Assembly: GCA_947166335.1 (NCBI GenBank)
Contig: CAMVDS010000002.1
Span: forward strand, 1 to 64,000
DNA: 64,000 nt
Origin: an uncultured Mollicutes bacterium
GTDB taxonomy: Bacteria > Bacillota_I > Bacilli_A > Acholeplasmatales > JAEDCM01
Reading direction: 5' to 3'
This document shows, one piece after another, positions 26,687-34,581 of the stretch. Under the pieces are notes generated by a model. The model was not told where the DNA came from. It did no database searches and saw only the letters and a program-made list of their open reading frames with translations. Every line of letters starts with the position of its first letter. Positions within the stretch are counted from its first letter, which is position 1. Position numbers and translations under genes: made by a program.

Positions 26687-27595
26687 ATGAATTTAATGAA
26701 TGATGAAAAGCATTTTAATACATTAAGCAATTATTACAAAACTAAATATGGTAAAAAAGTATTTAAAATACCTCTAAATGGTAATTTTAAGTGTCCTCAT
26801 TCAGGCTGCATCTTCTGTAATGGTAGTGGTGATTTTGCAGGCAACAAAGAAAAATCACTTAAAGAACAATTTATAGATGTCAAAAAAATGATGGAAGAAA
26901 AATGGAATGACGCTTATTATATCGTCTATTTTCAAGCAAATACTAATACATTTGCTCCATTAGAGGAATTAAAAGAAAAATACGAAGAAGCTTTATCATT
27001 ATCAGATAAAATAATAGGTATATCTATTGCAACGCGCTGTGATTGTATAAGTGATGAATGCCTAGAATACTTAAAAGAATTAAATAAACGTACAATAGTT
27101 CAAATAGAATTAGGATTACAAACAATACATGAAAAAACCTCTACTTTAATAAATAGAGGTCACACTTTAAAACAATTTGATGATTGTATTAAAAGGCTTA
27201 AGAAAGCGAATATTAAGGTTATCGTTCATATTATAAACGGGCTTCCTTATGAAACTAAAGATATGATGATTGAAACCGCTAAATATGTAGGCAAGTTAGG
27301 TATTGATGGTATAAAGATACATATGCTATATGTAATGAAAAATACCAAATTATTAGAATTATATGAAAAAGAAAAATTTCATATTCTAACAAGAGATGAA
27401 TATGTTGATATTGTTGTTAATCAATTAGAATATTTACCTACTTCTATGATTATACATAGACTTACAGGTGATTCAGCAAAGGATCTATTAGTTGAACCTT
27501 TATGGAGTTTAAAAAAGTTTGTAGTATTAAACGAAATAGATAAACTTATGAGAAAAAATAATATTTATCAAGGAGATAAAACAAAAGAGGATTAA
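26687..27595 (+). CDS. Radical SAM protein, TIGR01212 (YtqA-like) family
   Basis: A 302-residue protein with the cluster motif KCPHSGCIFCNGSGDFAG near residue 36, where the cysteine spacing is that of the TIGR01212/YhcC-YtqA radical SAM group. The following TNTFAPLEELKEKYEEAL, CDCISDECLEYLKEL, ELGLQTIHEKTSTLINRGH and IHMLYVMKNTKL blocks are all family hallmarks. The substrate is not established. The start is put at 26687 (ATG after GGTGAGTAAT); the frame opens with GTG at 26675. An extended -10 TGCTATAAT ends at 26670, so the leader would be very short. It converges with the small beta-solenoid gene in a shared terminator. Confidence 0.9.
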   Translation: MNLMNDEKHFNTLSNYYKTKYGKKVFKIPLNGNFKCPHSGCIFCNGSGDFAGNKEKSLKEQFIDVKKMMEEKWNDAYYIVYFQANTNTFAPLEELKEKYEEALSLSDKIIGISIATRCDCISDECLEYLKELNKRTIVQIELGLQTIHEKTSTLINRGHTLKQFDDCIKRLKKANIKVIVHIINGLPYETKDMMIETAKYVGKLGIDGIKIHMLYVMKNTKLLELYEKEKFHILTRDEYVDIVVNQLEYLPTSMIIHRLTGDSAKDLLVEPLWSLKKFVVLNEIDKLMRKNNIYQGDKTKED

Positions 27596-27606
27596 TCCTC
27601 TTTTTT
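27583..27606. terminator. Bidirectional terminator between convergent genes
   Basis: AAAGAGG-ATTAAT-CCTCTTT is followed by T-runs in both directions. The stop codons of both flanking genes fall in the loop and overlap by four bases. Confidence 0.85.
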
Positions 27607-27960
27607 TGTTTTCTTACATTTGTTTTTTCCCATTACAGTTAATATTGCTTTATAAACTACTTCTTTTGCGTCTAAATCATTCATACATACTATTGCTTTA
27701 CCATATAAATCATATGTTTTTATACTATCTACTTTAACCATGTCAGTAGCATATAAGTTCCTACATTTTACATTAGAAGCATAAATATATGTCGTATATA
27801 TATCTATATCTATATCAAAATCATTCATAAACATGACGCCATTAGGGAAAATATAAGCATTTAATTTTTCTGAATAATATTTTTCTAATTCATCATATTC
27901 TTTTATAACTGCTTTATCTTCGCAATTTTTATTATCATTAATAATTTTTAGAATATCCAT
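27592..27960 (-). CDS. Small hypothetical protein with beta-solenoid-like repeats
   Basis: A 122-residue protein that I do not recognise. After a helical opening, residues ~45-110 alternate hydrophobic strands and turns in short repeats (YIYASNVKCRNLYATDMVKV, then IKTYDLYGKAIVCMNDLDAK), a pattern typical of a small right-handed beta-helix such as those in bactofilins or leucine-poor pentapeptide-like proteins. The C-terminus is lysine-rich (KNKCKKTKKED). AGGTGGTTAAT precedes ATG 27960. It is nine bases downstream of the flavin-binding protein gene and probably cotranscribed with it. Confidence 0.5.
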   Translation of the reverse strand: MDILKIINDNKNCEDKAVIKEYDELEKYYSEKLNAYIFPNGVMFMNDFDIDIDIYTTYIYASNVKCRNLYATDMVKVDSIKTYDLYGKAIVCMNDLDAKEVVYKAILTVMGKNKCKKTKKED

Positions 27961-27969
27961 ATTAACCAC

Positions 27970-28446
27970 CTATTTTTCATGGACTGTTTTTCCAGTAATA
28001 TGCATTATTTCTATTTTCACAATTAACACCCTAGAAAAATCTTTTTCAAGTTCTATGTCGACATCATGTTCATTTGGATAGTACTTAAGACCAAATAATT
28101 CAGCTTTTTTGTATGCTTCATTTAAATCTGTTAAAAAAGACGCTTTCCCAAAGGCTATAACGCTTTTTACATAATATGCCCAATCTCCTTCTTTTTGATG
28201 GCTATTAGAATAAAGTGTTATACATACATTTGGGTTGTTTTTTATGGAATCTATTTTTTCTCCTTCTTTAGCCGAATGAAAATATATACTATTTTCTATT
28301 TCATCATAATAAAAATTAATAGGTATTCCATAGGGATAACCATTATCACTTATAACCGATAAAACTGCCCTTTTTTCTTTTTTTAACAATTCTATACAAT
28401 CATCATTTGATAATTGTTGTTTAAATCTACGCATTTTTCTAAACAT
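27970..28446 (-). CDS. Pyridoxamine 5'-phosphate oxidase-like FMN protein (NimA-like)
   Basis: A 158-residue split-barrel protein: FRKMRRFKQQLSNDDCIELL, then RAVLSVISDNGYPYGIPINF and YFHSAKEGEKIDSIKNNPNV, which is the opening and FMN-binding face of the 5-nitroimidazole resistance (Nim)/pyridoxamine-phosphate-oxidase-related family. Members bind FMN or heme and reduce nitro compounds or have unknown redox roles. ATG 28446 is preferred over the longer frame from 28482 because GGTGAT lies just before it. It is followed closely by the small solenoid protein gene. Confidence 0.8.
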   Translation of the reverse strand: MFRKMRRFKQQLSNDDCIELLKKEKRAVLSVISDNGYPYGIPINFYYDEIENSIYFHSAKEGEKIDSIKNNPNVCITLYSNSHQKEGDWAYYVKSVIAFGKASFLTDLNEAYKKAELFGLKYYPNEHDVDIELEKDFSRVLIVKIEIMHITGKTVHEK

Positions 28447-28471
28447 AATATCACCAACAATATTATATAAT

Positions 28472-28496
28472 AAAAAAAGCATCTTTTCGATGCTTT
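28472..28496 (-). terminator. Terminator after the four-helix membrane protein gene
   Basis: AAAGCATC-GAAAA-GATGCTTT on the minus strand is followed by a T-run, eight bases after the stop codon. Confidence 0.85.
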
Positions 28497-28504
28497 CTTT
28501 ATAA

Positions 28505-28975
28505 TTATTTGTCTTTTAATACAAGTGGTAGAGCAGATGTACAAGCTGCTAAAATGTATAGGATACCACCAATAATAGCTCCCACTCCAAGACCAGTTCC
28601 ATCTCCAGCTCCCATATCTCCGTTGCCAAGAACACAGCAAGTCTTTGATAGGAATGCGAATAATGCAGCAACTATAAAGCAAGCAAGTGCGATAACTGGG
28701 AATAATTTGAACTTAACTCCAGCCATTGGTAAAATTGTAATTACTAAACCGGCAATAGCAAAGATAAATCCTAAGAATAATAGGAAAGAGAACTTAAAGA
28801 TTGTAACTTTTGTTCCTAAAACTGTTGTAGATTTACCAAACATTAATTCTACTCCTGAATAAGTAGTATCTCCGCCAAGACCATCAGCCTTTAATGCTGG
28901 GCAGAACATATAAAGTATTAATGCTAAAGCTCCTAGTACAATTGTACAAATACTAAATAATTGTGACTTTTTCAT
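28505..28975 (-). CDS. Hypothetical four-helix membrane protein
   Basis: A 156-residue protein with four hydrophobic segments (about 8-24, 56-80, 88-110 and 128-152). A short loop after helix 1 carries TTYSGVELMFGK, and a Gly/Asp-rich loop before the last helix reads GNGDMGAGDGTGLG. I know no function. Paralogues with the same 'SGVELMFG' loop pattern are common in uncultured low-GC Gram-positives, but this is from memory. It is monocistronic with its own terminator. Confidence 0.6.
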   Translation of the reverse strand: MKKSQLFSICTIVLGALALILYMFCPALKADGLGGDTTYSGVELMFGKSTTVLGTKVTIFKFSFLLFLGFIFAIAGLVITILPMAGVKFKLFPVIALACFIVAALFAFLSKTCCVLGNGDMGAGDGTGLGVGAIIGGILYILAACTSALPLVLKDK

Positions 28976-29032
28976 TTAATATAAATCCTCCTTAATTAAA
29001 TTATATAATAATATTTATCCCATTTCCAATAA

Positions 29033-29078
29033 AAAAAACCTAAAGAGACAAAAAGTTAACTTTTAGTCTACATTAGGC
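29033..29078 (-). terminator. Terminator of the LeuRS-like gene
   Basis: A long two-part hairpin on the minus strand (outer CCTAA/TTAGG, inner AGACTAAAAG/CTTTTTGTCT) ends in eight T. Its upstream arm lies within the last codons of the gene. Confidence 0.7.
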
Positions 29079-31162
29079 CATTCTTCAAATGATAAAATGC
29101 TCTTTTTTGATAAGAATTCGCTAAATAATTCTTCACAAACAAAAGGAGCAATTGGATATAATAATTTTAAAATAATTAAGGCTTCTTTTTTATTTATTTT
29201 CTTTTGTTTTAATATTTCATTAATCATTTCACCGATTAAATAAATAACTTGTTTATAATTTAATTCTTTATATGCTTCATTAACGTTTTTTATTAAATCA
29301 TTTAAATTGTAATTCTTCTCTTCATTAAATCCTAAATCAAATAATCTAACAACTCTACCAATATATCTTCTATAAATATCTAAATCTATGAGATTTAAAT
29401 TATTCGTCGAATCAAGCAAGAATAATCTAACAACATCAGCACCAAAGTTATCAATCATTCCATTTAAATCAATATTATCAGTTGATTCTATCTCATCTTT
29501 TATATCTATTATTTTTTTTAATGGCTCATCAACATTTAAATAATCTAGATTTTTTAATACTTTAAGTAAAAATCTTTGGTATAGAATATCAAGCTCATTA
29601 AAGTCTCCTAAATATAAATCTACTGGCAACCATTTATTTAATTCATATTTAGCATCAGGGCTATTTAAAGGTAGTAATCCAGCATTACTTTTTAAAATAA
29701 ATGCTAGATAATACCATGAATTAGATGCTTGATATGTCATAGTAGATAATTCTCTAGCACCTTCAAGTCCAGTTGGTAAGCAAACACTACTCCAGCTTTT
29801 AGCATTATATAGTGGTGAATACTCATTTCCTGATGGCCTAACAACAATATCAGGATGTTCTAGTGGTAATTCAGTACTATTTAAAACTTTAATTTGTCCA
29901 TCATTAAAATAGATTACAGGAATTGCCTCGCCAAAAAAGATAGAATCAGATATACAAATATCATTAAGCTTATAGTTTGTTGATTCTTCTGCATATCCAT
30001 TTTCAAGTAAGAAATTAAATATTTTACTATTTGCTTCTTCATTATATAAGTTAGTAGCAAAATCACTATTAATATGTATACCATCATTTTCATATGGTAC
30101 TTCTTCAAAATCAATAATTTGAATTATATCAAGTCCATTATCTATTGCAAATTTATAATCTTTTTGATTTGTTGAAGGAATACATATTCTAAAATCATTA
30201 TCATATTCAAAATTATCATTAACAACAAATATAGGTAATAATCTACCATTTACTGGATTAATCGAAAATGATCCTATAAAGACTGCTTTATTATCATTAT
30301 GATTAATAAAATCTATGACATTATCATATTCATCTTCACTTGTTACATCAAATAAATATTTACTTCCTTTTGAAATAACACAATATGTTGCTCCAAAAAG
30401 ATCATCTACTCTAGTAACAAACGTATTAAATATAACATTAGTTCCATCTACTCTAACTTTTAAATCATATCCTCTTTTACTTGATATTATGTTTTTCATT
30501 CTATTAATTAGGCTTGAAGGATAATCTAAATTATCTATATCACCTAATAATACTTCATTATAACTTGATAGGTCTATAAACCATTGTTTAACAGTCCTAG
30601 TAGATACTAAGAAATCTTCCTTAATTGTCCTAATTTCGCCGTTTTTCTCTATTACTTCTCCCTCACCAACAATACGTTTTAGTCCATTACAGAACAATAT
30701 ATCAGTATCCTTGTTTTTAGCTAAATTCATTTCATATAATTTAGAGAAAAGCCATTGGCTCCATTTATAAAAATCAGGTTCACAAGTAGATATAGCTAAA
30801 TCATAGTCAAGACTTAAGCCTAAGCTTTTAAATGTTTCTATTTCTTTCAAGACATTTTTCTTAGAAAAGTTAAAAGGATTATTACCTGTTTTAATCGCAT
30901 ATTTTTCACCATCTAATCCAAATGTTTGAAATCCTATAGAAAATAAAACATTATATCCTTGCATTCTTTTAATCCTAGATATAACGTCTAGTCTTATTAG
31001 ATTAATATAGTCATTTATATTTTTTTCTTTACTATTAGGATTGAATAATTTAGCCAAAGGAAAAAAGCGAGGACGAAATTTATCATTCATCTTCTTATAG
31101 ATCTTATTATCTAGCCAATAAGTAGACCATTTTTTCTCACTTTCTTTAAAATTATATGGCAT
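29063..31162 (-). CDS. Leucyl-tRNA synthetase-like pseudoenzyme without catalytic motifs
   Basis: A 699-residue protein collinear with bacterial LeuRS over its whole length: KWSTYWLDNKIYK (11-23), RMQGYNV (66-72), FGLDGEKYAIKTGNNP (81-96), the CP1 editing region (~225-400; RVDDLFGATY, GSFSINPVNGRLLPI), SNSWYYL (480-486), WLPVDLYLG (511-519), FGADVVRLF (573-581) and APFVCEELF (672-680). Every active-site motif is gone: HIGH is replaced by 38-LFNPNSKEKNINDY-52, GGxEH by GDFNELD, SRQRYWG by SDSIFFG, and KMSKS by KDEIEST. It stops right after EEWPNVD, so the C-terminal tRNA-elbow domain is missing (family usually 800-880 residues). AGGAGG precedes the ATG and no frame is broken. It cannot activate leucine; a true leuS must lie elsewhere. 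Confidence 0.85.
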   Translation of the reverse strand: MPYNFKESEKKWSTYWLDNKIYKKMNDKFRPRFFPLAKLFNPNSKEKNINDYINLIRLDVISRIKRMQGYNVLFSIGFQTFGLDGEKYAIKTGNNPFNFSKKNVLKEIETFKSLGLSLDYDLAISTCEPDFYKWSQWLFSKLYEMNLAKNKDTDILFCNGLKRIVGEGEVIEKNGEIRTIKEDFLVSTRTVKQWFIDLSSYNEVLLGDIDNLDYPSSLINRMKNIISSKRGYDLKVRVDGTNVIFNTFVTRVDDLFGATYCVISKGSKYLFDVTSEDEYDNVIDFINHNDNKAVFIGSFSINPVNGRLLPIFVVNDNFEYDNDFRICIPSTNQKDYKFAIDNGLDIIQIIDFEEVPYENDGIHINSDFATNLYNEEANSKIFNFLLENGYAEESTNYKLNDICISDSIFFGEAIPVIYFNDGQIKVLNSTELPLEHPDIVVRPSGNEYSPLYNAKSWSSVCLPTGLEGARELSTMTYQASNSWYYLAFILKSNAGLLPLNSPDAKYELNKWLPVDLYLGDFNELDILYQRFLLKVLKNLDYLNVDEPLKKIIDIKDEIESTDNIDLNGMIDNFGADVVRLFLLDSTNNLNLIDLDIYRRYIGRVVRLFDLGFNEEKNYNLNDLIKNVNEAYKELNYKQVIYLIGEMINEILKQKKINKKEALIILKLLYPIAPFVCEELFSEFLSKKSILSFEEWPNVD

Positions 31163-31181
31163 ATAATCCTCCTAAATAGTA

Positions 31182-31200
31182 AAAAAAGCCAAAAGGCTTT
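31182..31200 (-). terminator. Terminator after acpP
   Basis: AAAGCC-TTTT-GGCTTT on the minus strand is followed by T-rich sequence directly after the acpP stop and before the ribosome site of the LeuRS-like gene. It suggests that the latter depends on read-through. Confidence 0.7.
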
Positions 31201-31428
31201 TTATTTGTTTTCTTCGATATATTTTACAATATCTCCTATAACTTTCATATCTTGAATAACTTCTTCATTGATTTCAACGCCAAATTCTTCTTCTATTTGC
31301 ATAATAATTTCAACTGCGTCTAAACTATCAGCACCTAGATCTTCTCTAAATCTAGCATCCATTGTAATTTTTGATTCATCAATTCCAAGTTCATCAACAA
31401 TAATTTCTTTTATCTTTTCAAATACCAT
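31201..31428 (-). CDS. acpP: Acyl carrier protein
   Basis: A 75-residue acidic helical protein with the phosphopantetheine attachment motif GADSLDAVEIIMQIEEEFG (serine of DSL). It carries growing acyl chains in fatty-acid synthesis. ATG 31428 is preferred to the frame at 31449 because AAGGAGAAGATTAAA precedes it. No fab or plsX genes adjoin; it stands alone between an ABC-2 permease and the LeuRS-like gene. The second helix and recognition loop look normal, so it is likely the working or one of several working carriers. Confidence 0.95.
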   Translation of the reverse strand: MVFEKIKEIIVDELGIDESKITMDARFREDLGADSLDAVEIIMQIEEEFGVEINEEVIQDMKVIGDIVKYIEENK

Positions 31429-31487
31429 TTTAATCTTCTCCTTATTCATTAATATTATACATAACTACATTATAAATGTCAATTTAG

Positions 31488-32258
31488 CTAATACCATCTA
31501 TGCATTTTTATTTTAAATATAATTATTGTTAGTATGAGTAATACAAATGCATAACATATTGTAACAAAATAATATGGGAAAGCTTCAGTAAAGCCGTTTA
31601 TTAAGCAATTTAATCCTGTATATGTAGGATAGAATGGTAGTATTTTACAGAATAGTTCAAAGCCGCTACCTAGTGAACTAACATTAAAGAAAATATTACC
31701 TGTAAGAAGTGTTATTATGATAATACCTGCAAAAATATAAATACTATGTTTAGCCTTAAAACTTACTCCTAGCATTATACCTATGCATATAAATATTAAT
31801 TCAAGTGGTAGCATCATTAATAACAACAATATATAGTTAAATCCAAAATGTAATATATCAAGTCCAAGTATTAAATCTAATAAAAAGGCAGTAGCCATAC
31901 ACATTATTGATTGCATAAATGTTATAAGTAATAATGGTAGCATATATCCAATTATGTAGTCTTCTAATTCCATATGAGATTGATAAAAGCGTTGAATAAA
32001 ACAATCATTTTTATCTTTTGATACTCTTACACCTGCATAAAATGCTGTAAAAGAGAAAGAATAAATTGATATACCTATCATCAGATTATCAATTCTATAA
32101 CAATCAATTAAACCTATACCGTTAGTTTCTAATGCCTTACCTATTATTTGTAAAATGATCATTAGAACAACAGGAAAGAAAGCACCAAAGATTAAGCTAA
32201 CAGGATCTCTTAAGAATTCTTTATATGTTCTTCTTGAAAAAGGAAAAAAGCCTTTCAT
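31488..32258 (-). CDS. ABC-2-type transporter permease
   Basis: A 256-residue protein with six membrane helices after a short cytosolic start (PFSRRTYKEFLRDPVSLIFG), matching the ABC-2 permease (PF01061/PF12698) plan, with the typical amphipathic 'coupling' region and a long loop after helix 1. It would export a lipid, drug or polymer with its ATPase partner. It starts directly at the stop of the upstream ABC-like gene (one-base overlap), so the two are coupled. Since the partner lacks a nucleotide site, whether this permease is active or uses another ATPase is open. Confidence 0.8.
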   Translation of the reverse strand: MKGFFPFSRRTYKEFLRDPVSLIFGAFFPVVLMIILQIIGKALETNGIGLIDCYRIDNLMIGISIYSFSFTAFYAGVRVSKDKNDCFIQRFYQSHMELEDYIIGYMLPLLLITFMQSIMCMATAFLLDLILGLDILHFGFNYILLLLMMLPLELIFICIGIMLGVSFKAKHSIYIFAGIIIITLLTGNIFFNVSSLGSGFELFCKILPFYPTYTGLNCLINGFTEAFPYYFVTICYAFVLLILTIIIFKIKMHRWY

Positions 32259-32890
32259 TATAACCCCTCCTTTTTATCCAAATCATATAAATCATCAGCC
32301 AAATCCTTAGCATCTAAATCATTTGTTAATATGATTATAGTCTTAGTATTTTTTAATTCTTTAATGTAATCTAGCAAGTTCTTTTTCATATTTTCATCAA
32401 CATTTTTAAATGGATTATCTAACACTATTATTTTAGCATCCGCAATAATACACATTAAAAAACTTACTAGTTTTTTTAAAGAATTAGATAATGTTTTTGT
32501 TTTATCATCAAATCTTGATTTTATATTATATTTATCACCAAATTCATTTATTTTTTTTATCGCTTCTACTTTGTTATAATCTCTAGTTTTAGCCATTAAT
32601 CGTAAATTTTCAAATACAGTTAAATGTTCTGATAATCCATCCTTTAATGGCATAATGCTAACAGTATTATAAATATCATCTTTAATGCTAACTTCTTCAT
32701 CAAAATATTTAATAGTTCCGCTATCACATTTTATAATTAAAGATATTATTTTAGCTAAACAATCAAGCTTAGCTATATCTGAGCTTAAAAAAACGGCGGT
32801 TTTGTTTTCTTCTAACTTAAAGTTAAAAGAATTAAATACTGTTGTTTTTTTTATTGTTTTATTAACATCAATTAATTCAACAGCATTCAT
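32258..32890 (-). CDS. Degenerate ABC ATPase-like protein lacking Walker A, signature and Walker B residues
   Basis: A 210-residue protein collinear with ABC transporter ATPases but without their nucleotide site. The P-loop position reads AVFLSSDIAKLDCL (residues 32-45; no GxxGxGK, Lys replaced by Leu). The Q-loop is SIMPLKDGLSEHLTVFENL with the Gln gone, the signature is TLSNSLKKLVSF instead of LSGGxxxR, Walker B is IIVLDNPFKNVD (catalytic Glu changed to Asn), and the H-loop is LTNDLDAKDL (His changed to Asn). All five motifs fail while the frame stays open and has a ribosome site. It is translationally coupled to the ABC-2 permease. Either a regulatory subunit or a decaying gene. Confidence 0.8.
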   Translation of the reverse strand: MNAVELIDVNKTIKKTTVFNSFNFKLEENKTAVFLSSDIAKLDCLAKIISLIIKCDSGTIKYFDEEVSIKDDIYNTVSIMPLKDGLSEHLTVFENLRLMAKTRDYNKVEAIKKINEFGDKYNIKSRFDDKTKTLSNSLKKLVSFLMCIIADAKIIVLDNPFKNVDENMKKNLLDYIKELKNTKTIIILTNDLDAKDLADDLYDLDKKEGL

Positions 32891-32902
32891 AATACCCCTC
32901 CG

Positions 32903-33358
32903 TTACATATCTTTCTTTCTTGATTCTTCTAAATACCTCTTTAAAATAGATTTATAATCACATTCTTCATCACTTTCGCACCAAACAGAAATCATTAATT
33001 TTCTTAAATCATCTGGCATGAATACGTCTATATCTTCTTCATTATAACCTATTTGTAATCTTTCGTCATCTACAATAATAGGTCTACGTAAAATAGTTGG
33101 ATTTTCAATAATGAAATTCTTTAATTCACTAACTGTCATATCATCAATATTGATGTTTGATTCTTTCATTATTTTACTTCTTGGAGATATAATATCGTCA
33201 AATCCATTTTCACAGTTTTTTAATATTAAACTTAAATCATCATTTGTAAGTTTAGTCTGTAAAAGATTAATTTCTTTATATTTTACATTGTGTTCATCTA
33301 ACCACTTCTTAGCTTTCCTACATGATGAACATGTTGGTGTAACATATATTTTAACCAT
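32903..33358 (-). CDS. spx: Spx/ArsC-family regulator
   Basis: A 151-residue thioredoxin-fold protein with CSSC at residues 10-13 (MVKIYVTPTCSSCRKAKKWL), the redox switch of Spx, and the C-terminal ENPTILRRPIIVDDERLQIG typical of Spx. Spx binds the RNA polymerase alpha C-terminal domain and reprograms transcription under disulfide stress; ClpXP normally degrades it. The family length is about 131; here an extra ~20-residue charged tail ends in KRYLEESRKKDM. The gene lies 12 bases upstream of the ABC-like gene and may be its operon leader. Confidence 0.9.
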   Translation of the reverse strand: MVKIYVTPTCSSCRKAKKWLDEHNVKYKEINLLQTKLTNDDLSLILKNCENGFDDIISPRSKIMKESNINIDDMTVSELKNFIIENPTILRRPIIVDDERLQIGYNEEDIDVFMPDDLRKLMISVWCESDEECDYKSILKRYLEESRKKDM

Positions 33359-33420
33359 AAACTATACCTCCTTTTTAATTGTTAATTAAAAAATACACCT
33401 ATAGTTTAGCATATTTTTAA

Positions 33421-33449
33421 TTGATAATAAATATTATTTTGTGTATAAT
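33421..33449 (+). promoter_or_regulatory. Sigma-A promoter of trpS
   Basis: TTGATA (33421-33426) and TATAAT (33444-33449) are 17 bases apart. Only about 25 bases of leader remain before the ATG, so trpS has no T-box here. Confidence 0.85.
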
Positions 33450-33478
33450 AGTTATGTATGTAATTAGGAGGAATAAAA

Positions 33479-34480
33479 ATGAAACGTTTAATATCAGGTA
33501 TTCAACCTACAGGTGTTATTACTCTTGGTAACTATCTAGGAGCAATAAAAAACTTTGTAAAATTACAAAATGAATTAGAAGATATAGTTTTTTTAGTATT
33601 TATAGCTGACTTACATGCTATAACAATTCCACAAGATCCAGTTTTACTTAGAAAGAATATCAAAAATCTTGCTGCAGTATATATTGCATGTGGACTTGAT
33701 CCAAATAAAGTGCATCTATTCATTCAATCGGAAGTATTAGAGCATGCTGAGCTAGGACATATGATGCAATGTATTGGTGGTATTGGTGAGTTAGAAAGAA
33801 TGACTCAATACAAAGATAAGAAAAAACGTCATGTTGAAGGTGTTTCAACAGCACTTCTTACTTATCCATGTTTAATGGCAGCTGATATTTTATTATATGA
33901 TACAAACATTGTTCCTGTTGGTGAAGATCAAAAACAACATCTAGAATTAACAAGGGATTTAGCAATGAAATTTAATGCTAGATTTGGTGAAACATTTGTC
34001 GTACCTGAGCCATATATTGCTGATAAGGGTGCTAGAATTATGTCATTAATTGATCCAACTAAGAAGATGAGTAAATCTGATCCTAATCCAAAAGCTTATA
34101 TTGGTATTTTAGATGATTTAAATCAAATTAAAAATAAGATTAAAGGTGCTGTAACAGATTTAGATGGAAAAGTAAAATATGATGAAGAAAATAAACCTGG
34201 TATTTCTAATTTAATGACTATCTATTCATGTATGACTGGCTTATCAAATGAAGATATAGAAAAGAAATATGATGGACTAGGCTATGCACAATTTAAAACT
34301 GATTTAGCTGAAATAGTTGTTAATGAAATAAAGCCAATTCAAGAAAAGTTTAATTCTTTAATCAATTCTAAAGAATTAGATGAAATATTAGATAATGGTA
34401 GAGATTACGCAACATATTTAGCAAGAAAGAAAATGGCAAAAGTTAGAAATCGTTTCGGTATTGGAAGAAAAACAAAATAG
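33479..34480 (+). CDS. trpS: Tryptophanyl-tRNA synthetase
   Basis: A 333-residue class I synthetase starting MKRLISGIQPTGVITLGNYL, where TLGN is the TrpRS form of the HIGH motif. It has DLHAIT, the Trp-binding VPVGEDQKQHLELTRDLA near residue 142, and the KMSKS loop in SLIDPTKKMSKSDPN near 195. It charges tRNA-Trp. All motifs are intact, in contrast to the LeuRS-like gene nearby. AGGAGG precedes the ATG, and a strong promoter and its own terminator make it monocistronic. Confidence 0.97.
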   Translation: MKRLISGIQPTGVITLGNYLGAIKNFVKLQNELEDIVFLVFIADLHAITIPQDPVLLRKNIKNLAAVYIACGLDPNKVHLFIQSEVLEHAELGHMMQCIGGIGELERMTQYKDKKKRHVEGVSTALLTYPCLMAADILLYDTNIVPVGEDQKQHLELTRDLAMKFNARFGETFVVPEPYIADKGARIMSLIDPTKKMSKSDPNPKAYIGILDDLNQIKNKIKGAVTDLDGKVKYDEENKPGISNLMTIYSCMTGLSNEDIEKKYDGLGYAQFKTDLAEIVVNEIKPIQEKFNSLINSKELDEILDNGRDYATYLARKKMAKVRNRFGIGRKTK

Positions 34481-34508
34481 GGCATTTAAAATGCCTTATT
34501 TTTTTTAT
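34475..34508 (+). terminator. Terminator of trpS
   Basis: AAATA-G-GGCAT-TTAAA-ATGCC-T-TATTT is followed by a T-run. The arm begins in the last codons of trpS. Confidence 0.8.
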
Positions 34509-34581
34509 ATTCACGTGATAAATATATGATACTTATTTCATAAATTTAACTATAATTATCAATTGGAAAGGAGGAATACAA

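Noticed and set aside
29063..31162. Functional leucyl-tRNA synthetase
   Set aside because: The frame aligns with LeuRS along its length, but HIGH, KMSKS, GGxEH and SRQRYWG are all missing, as is the C-terminal domain.
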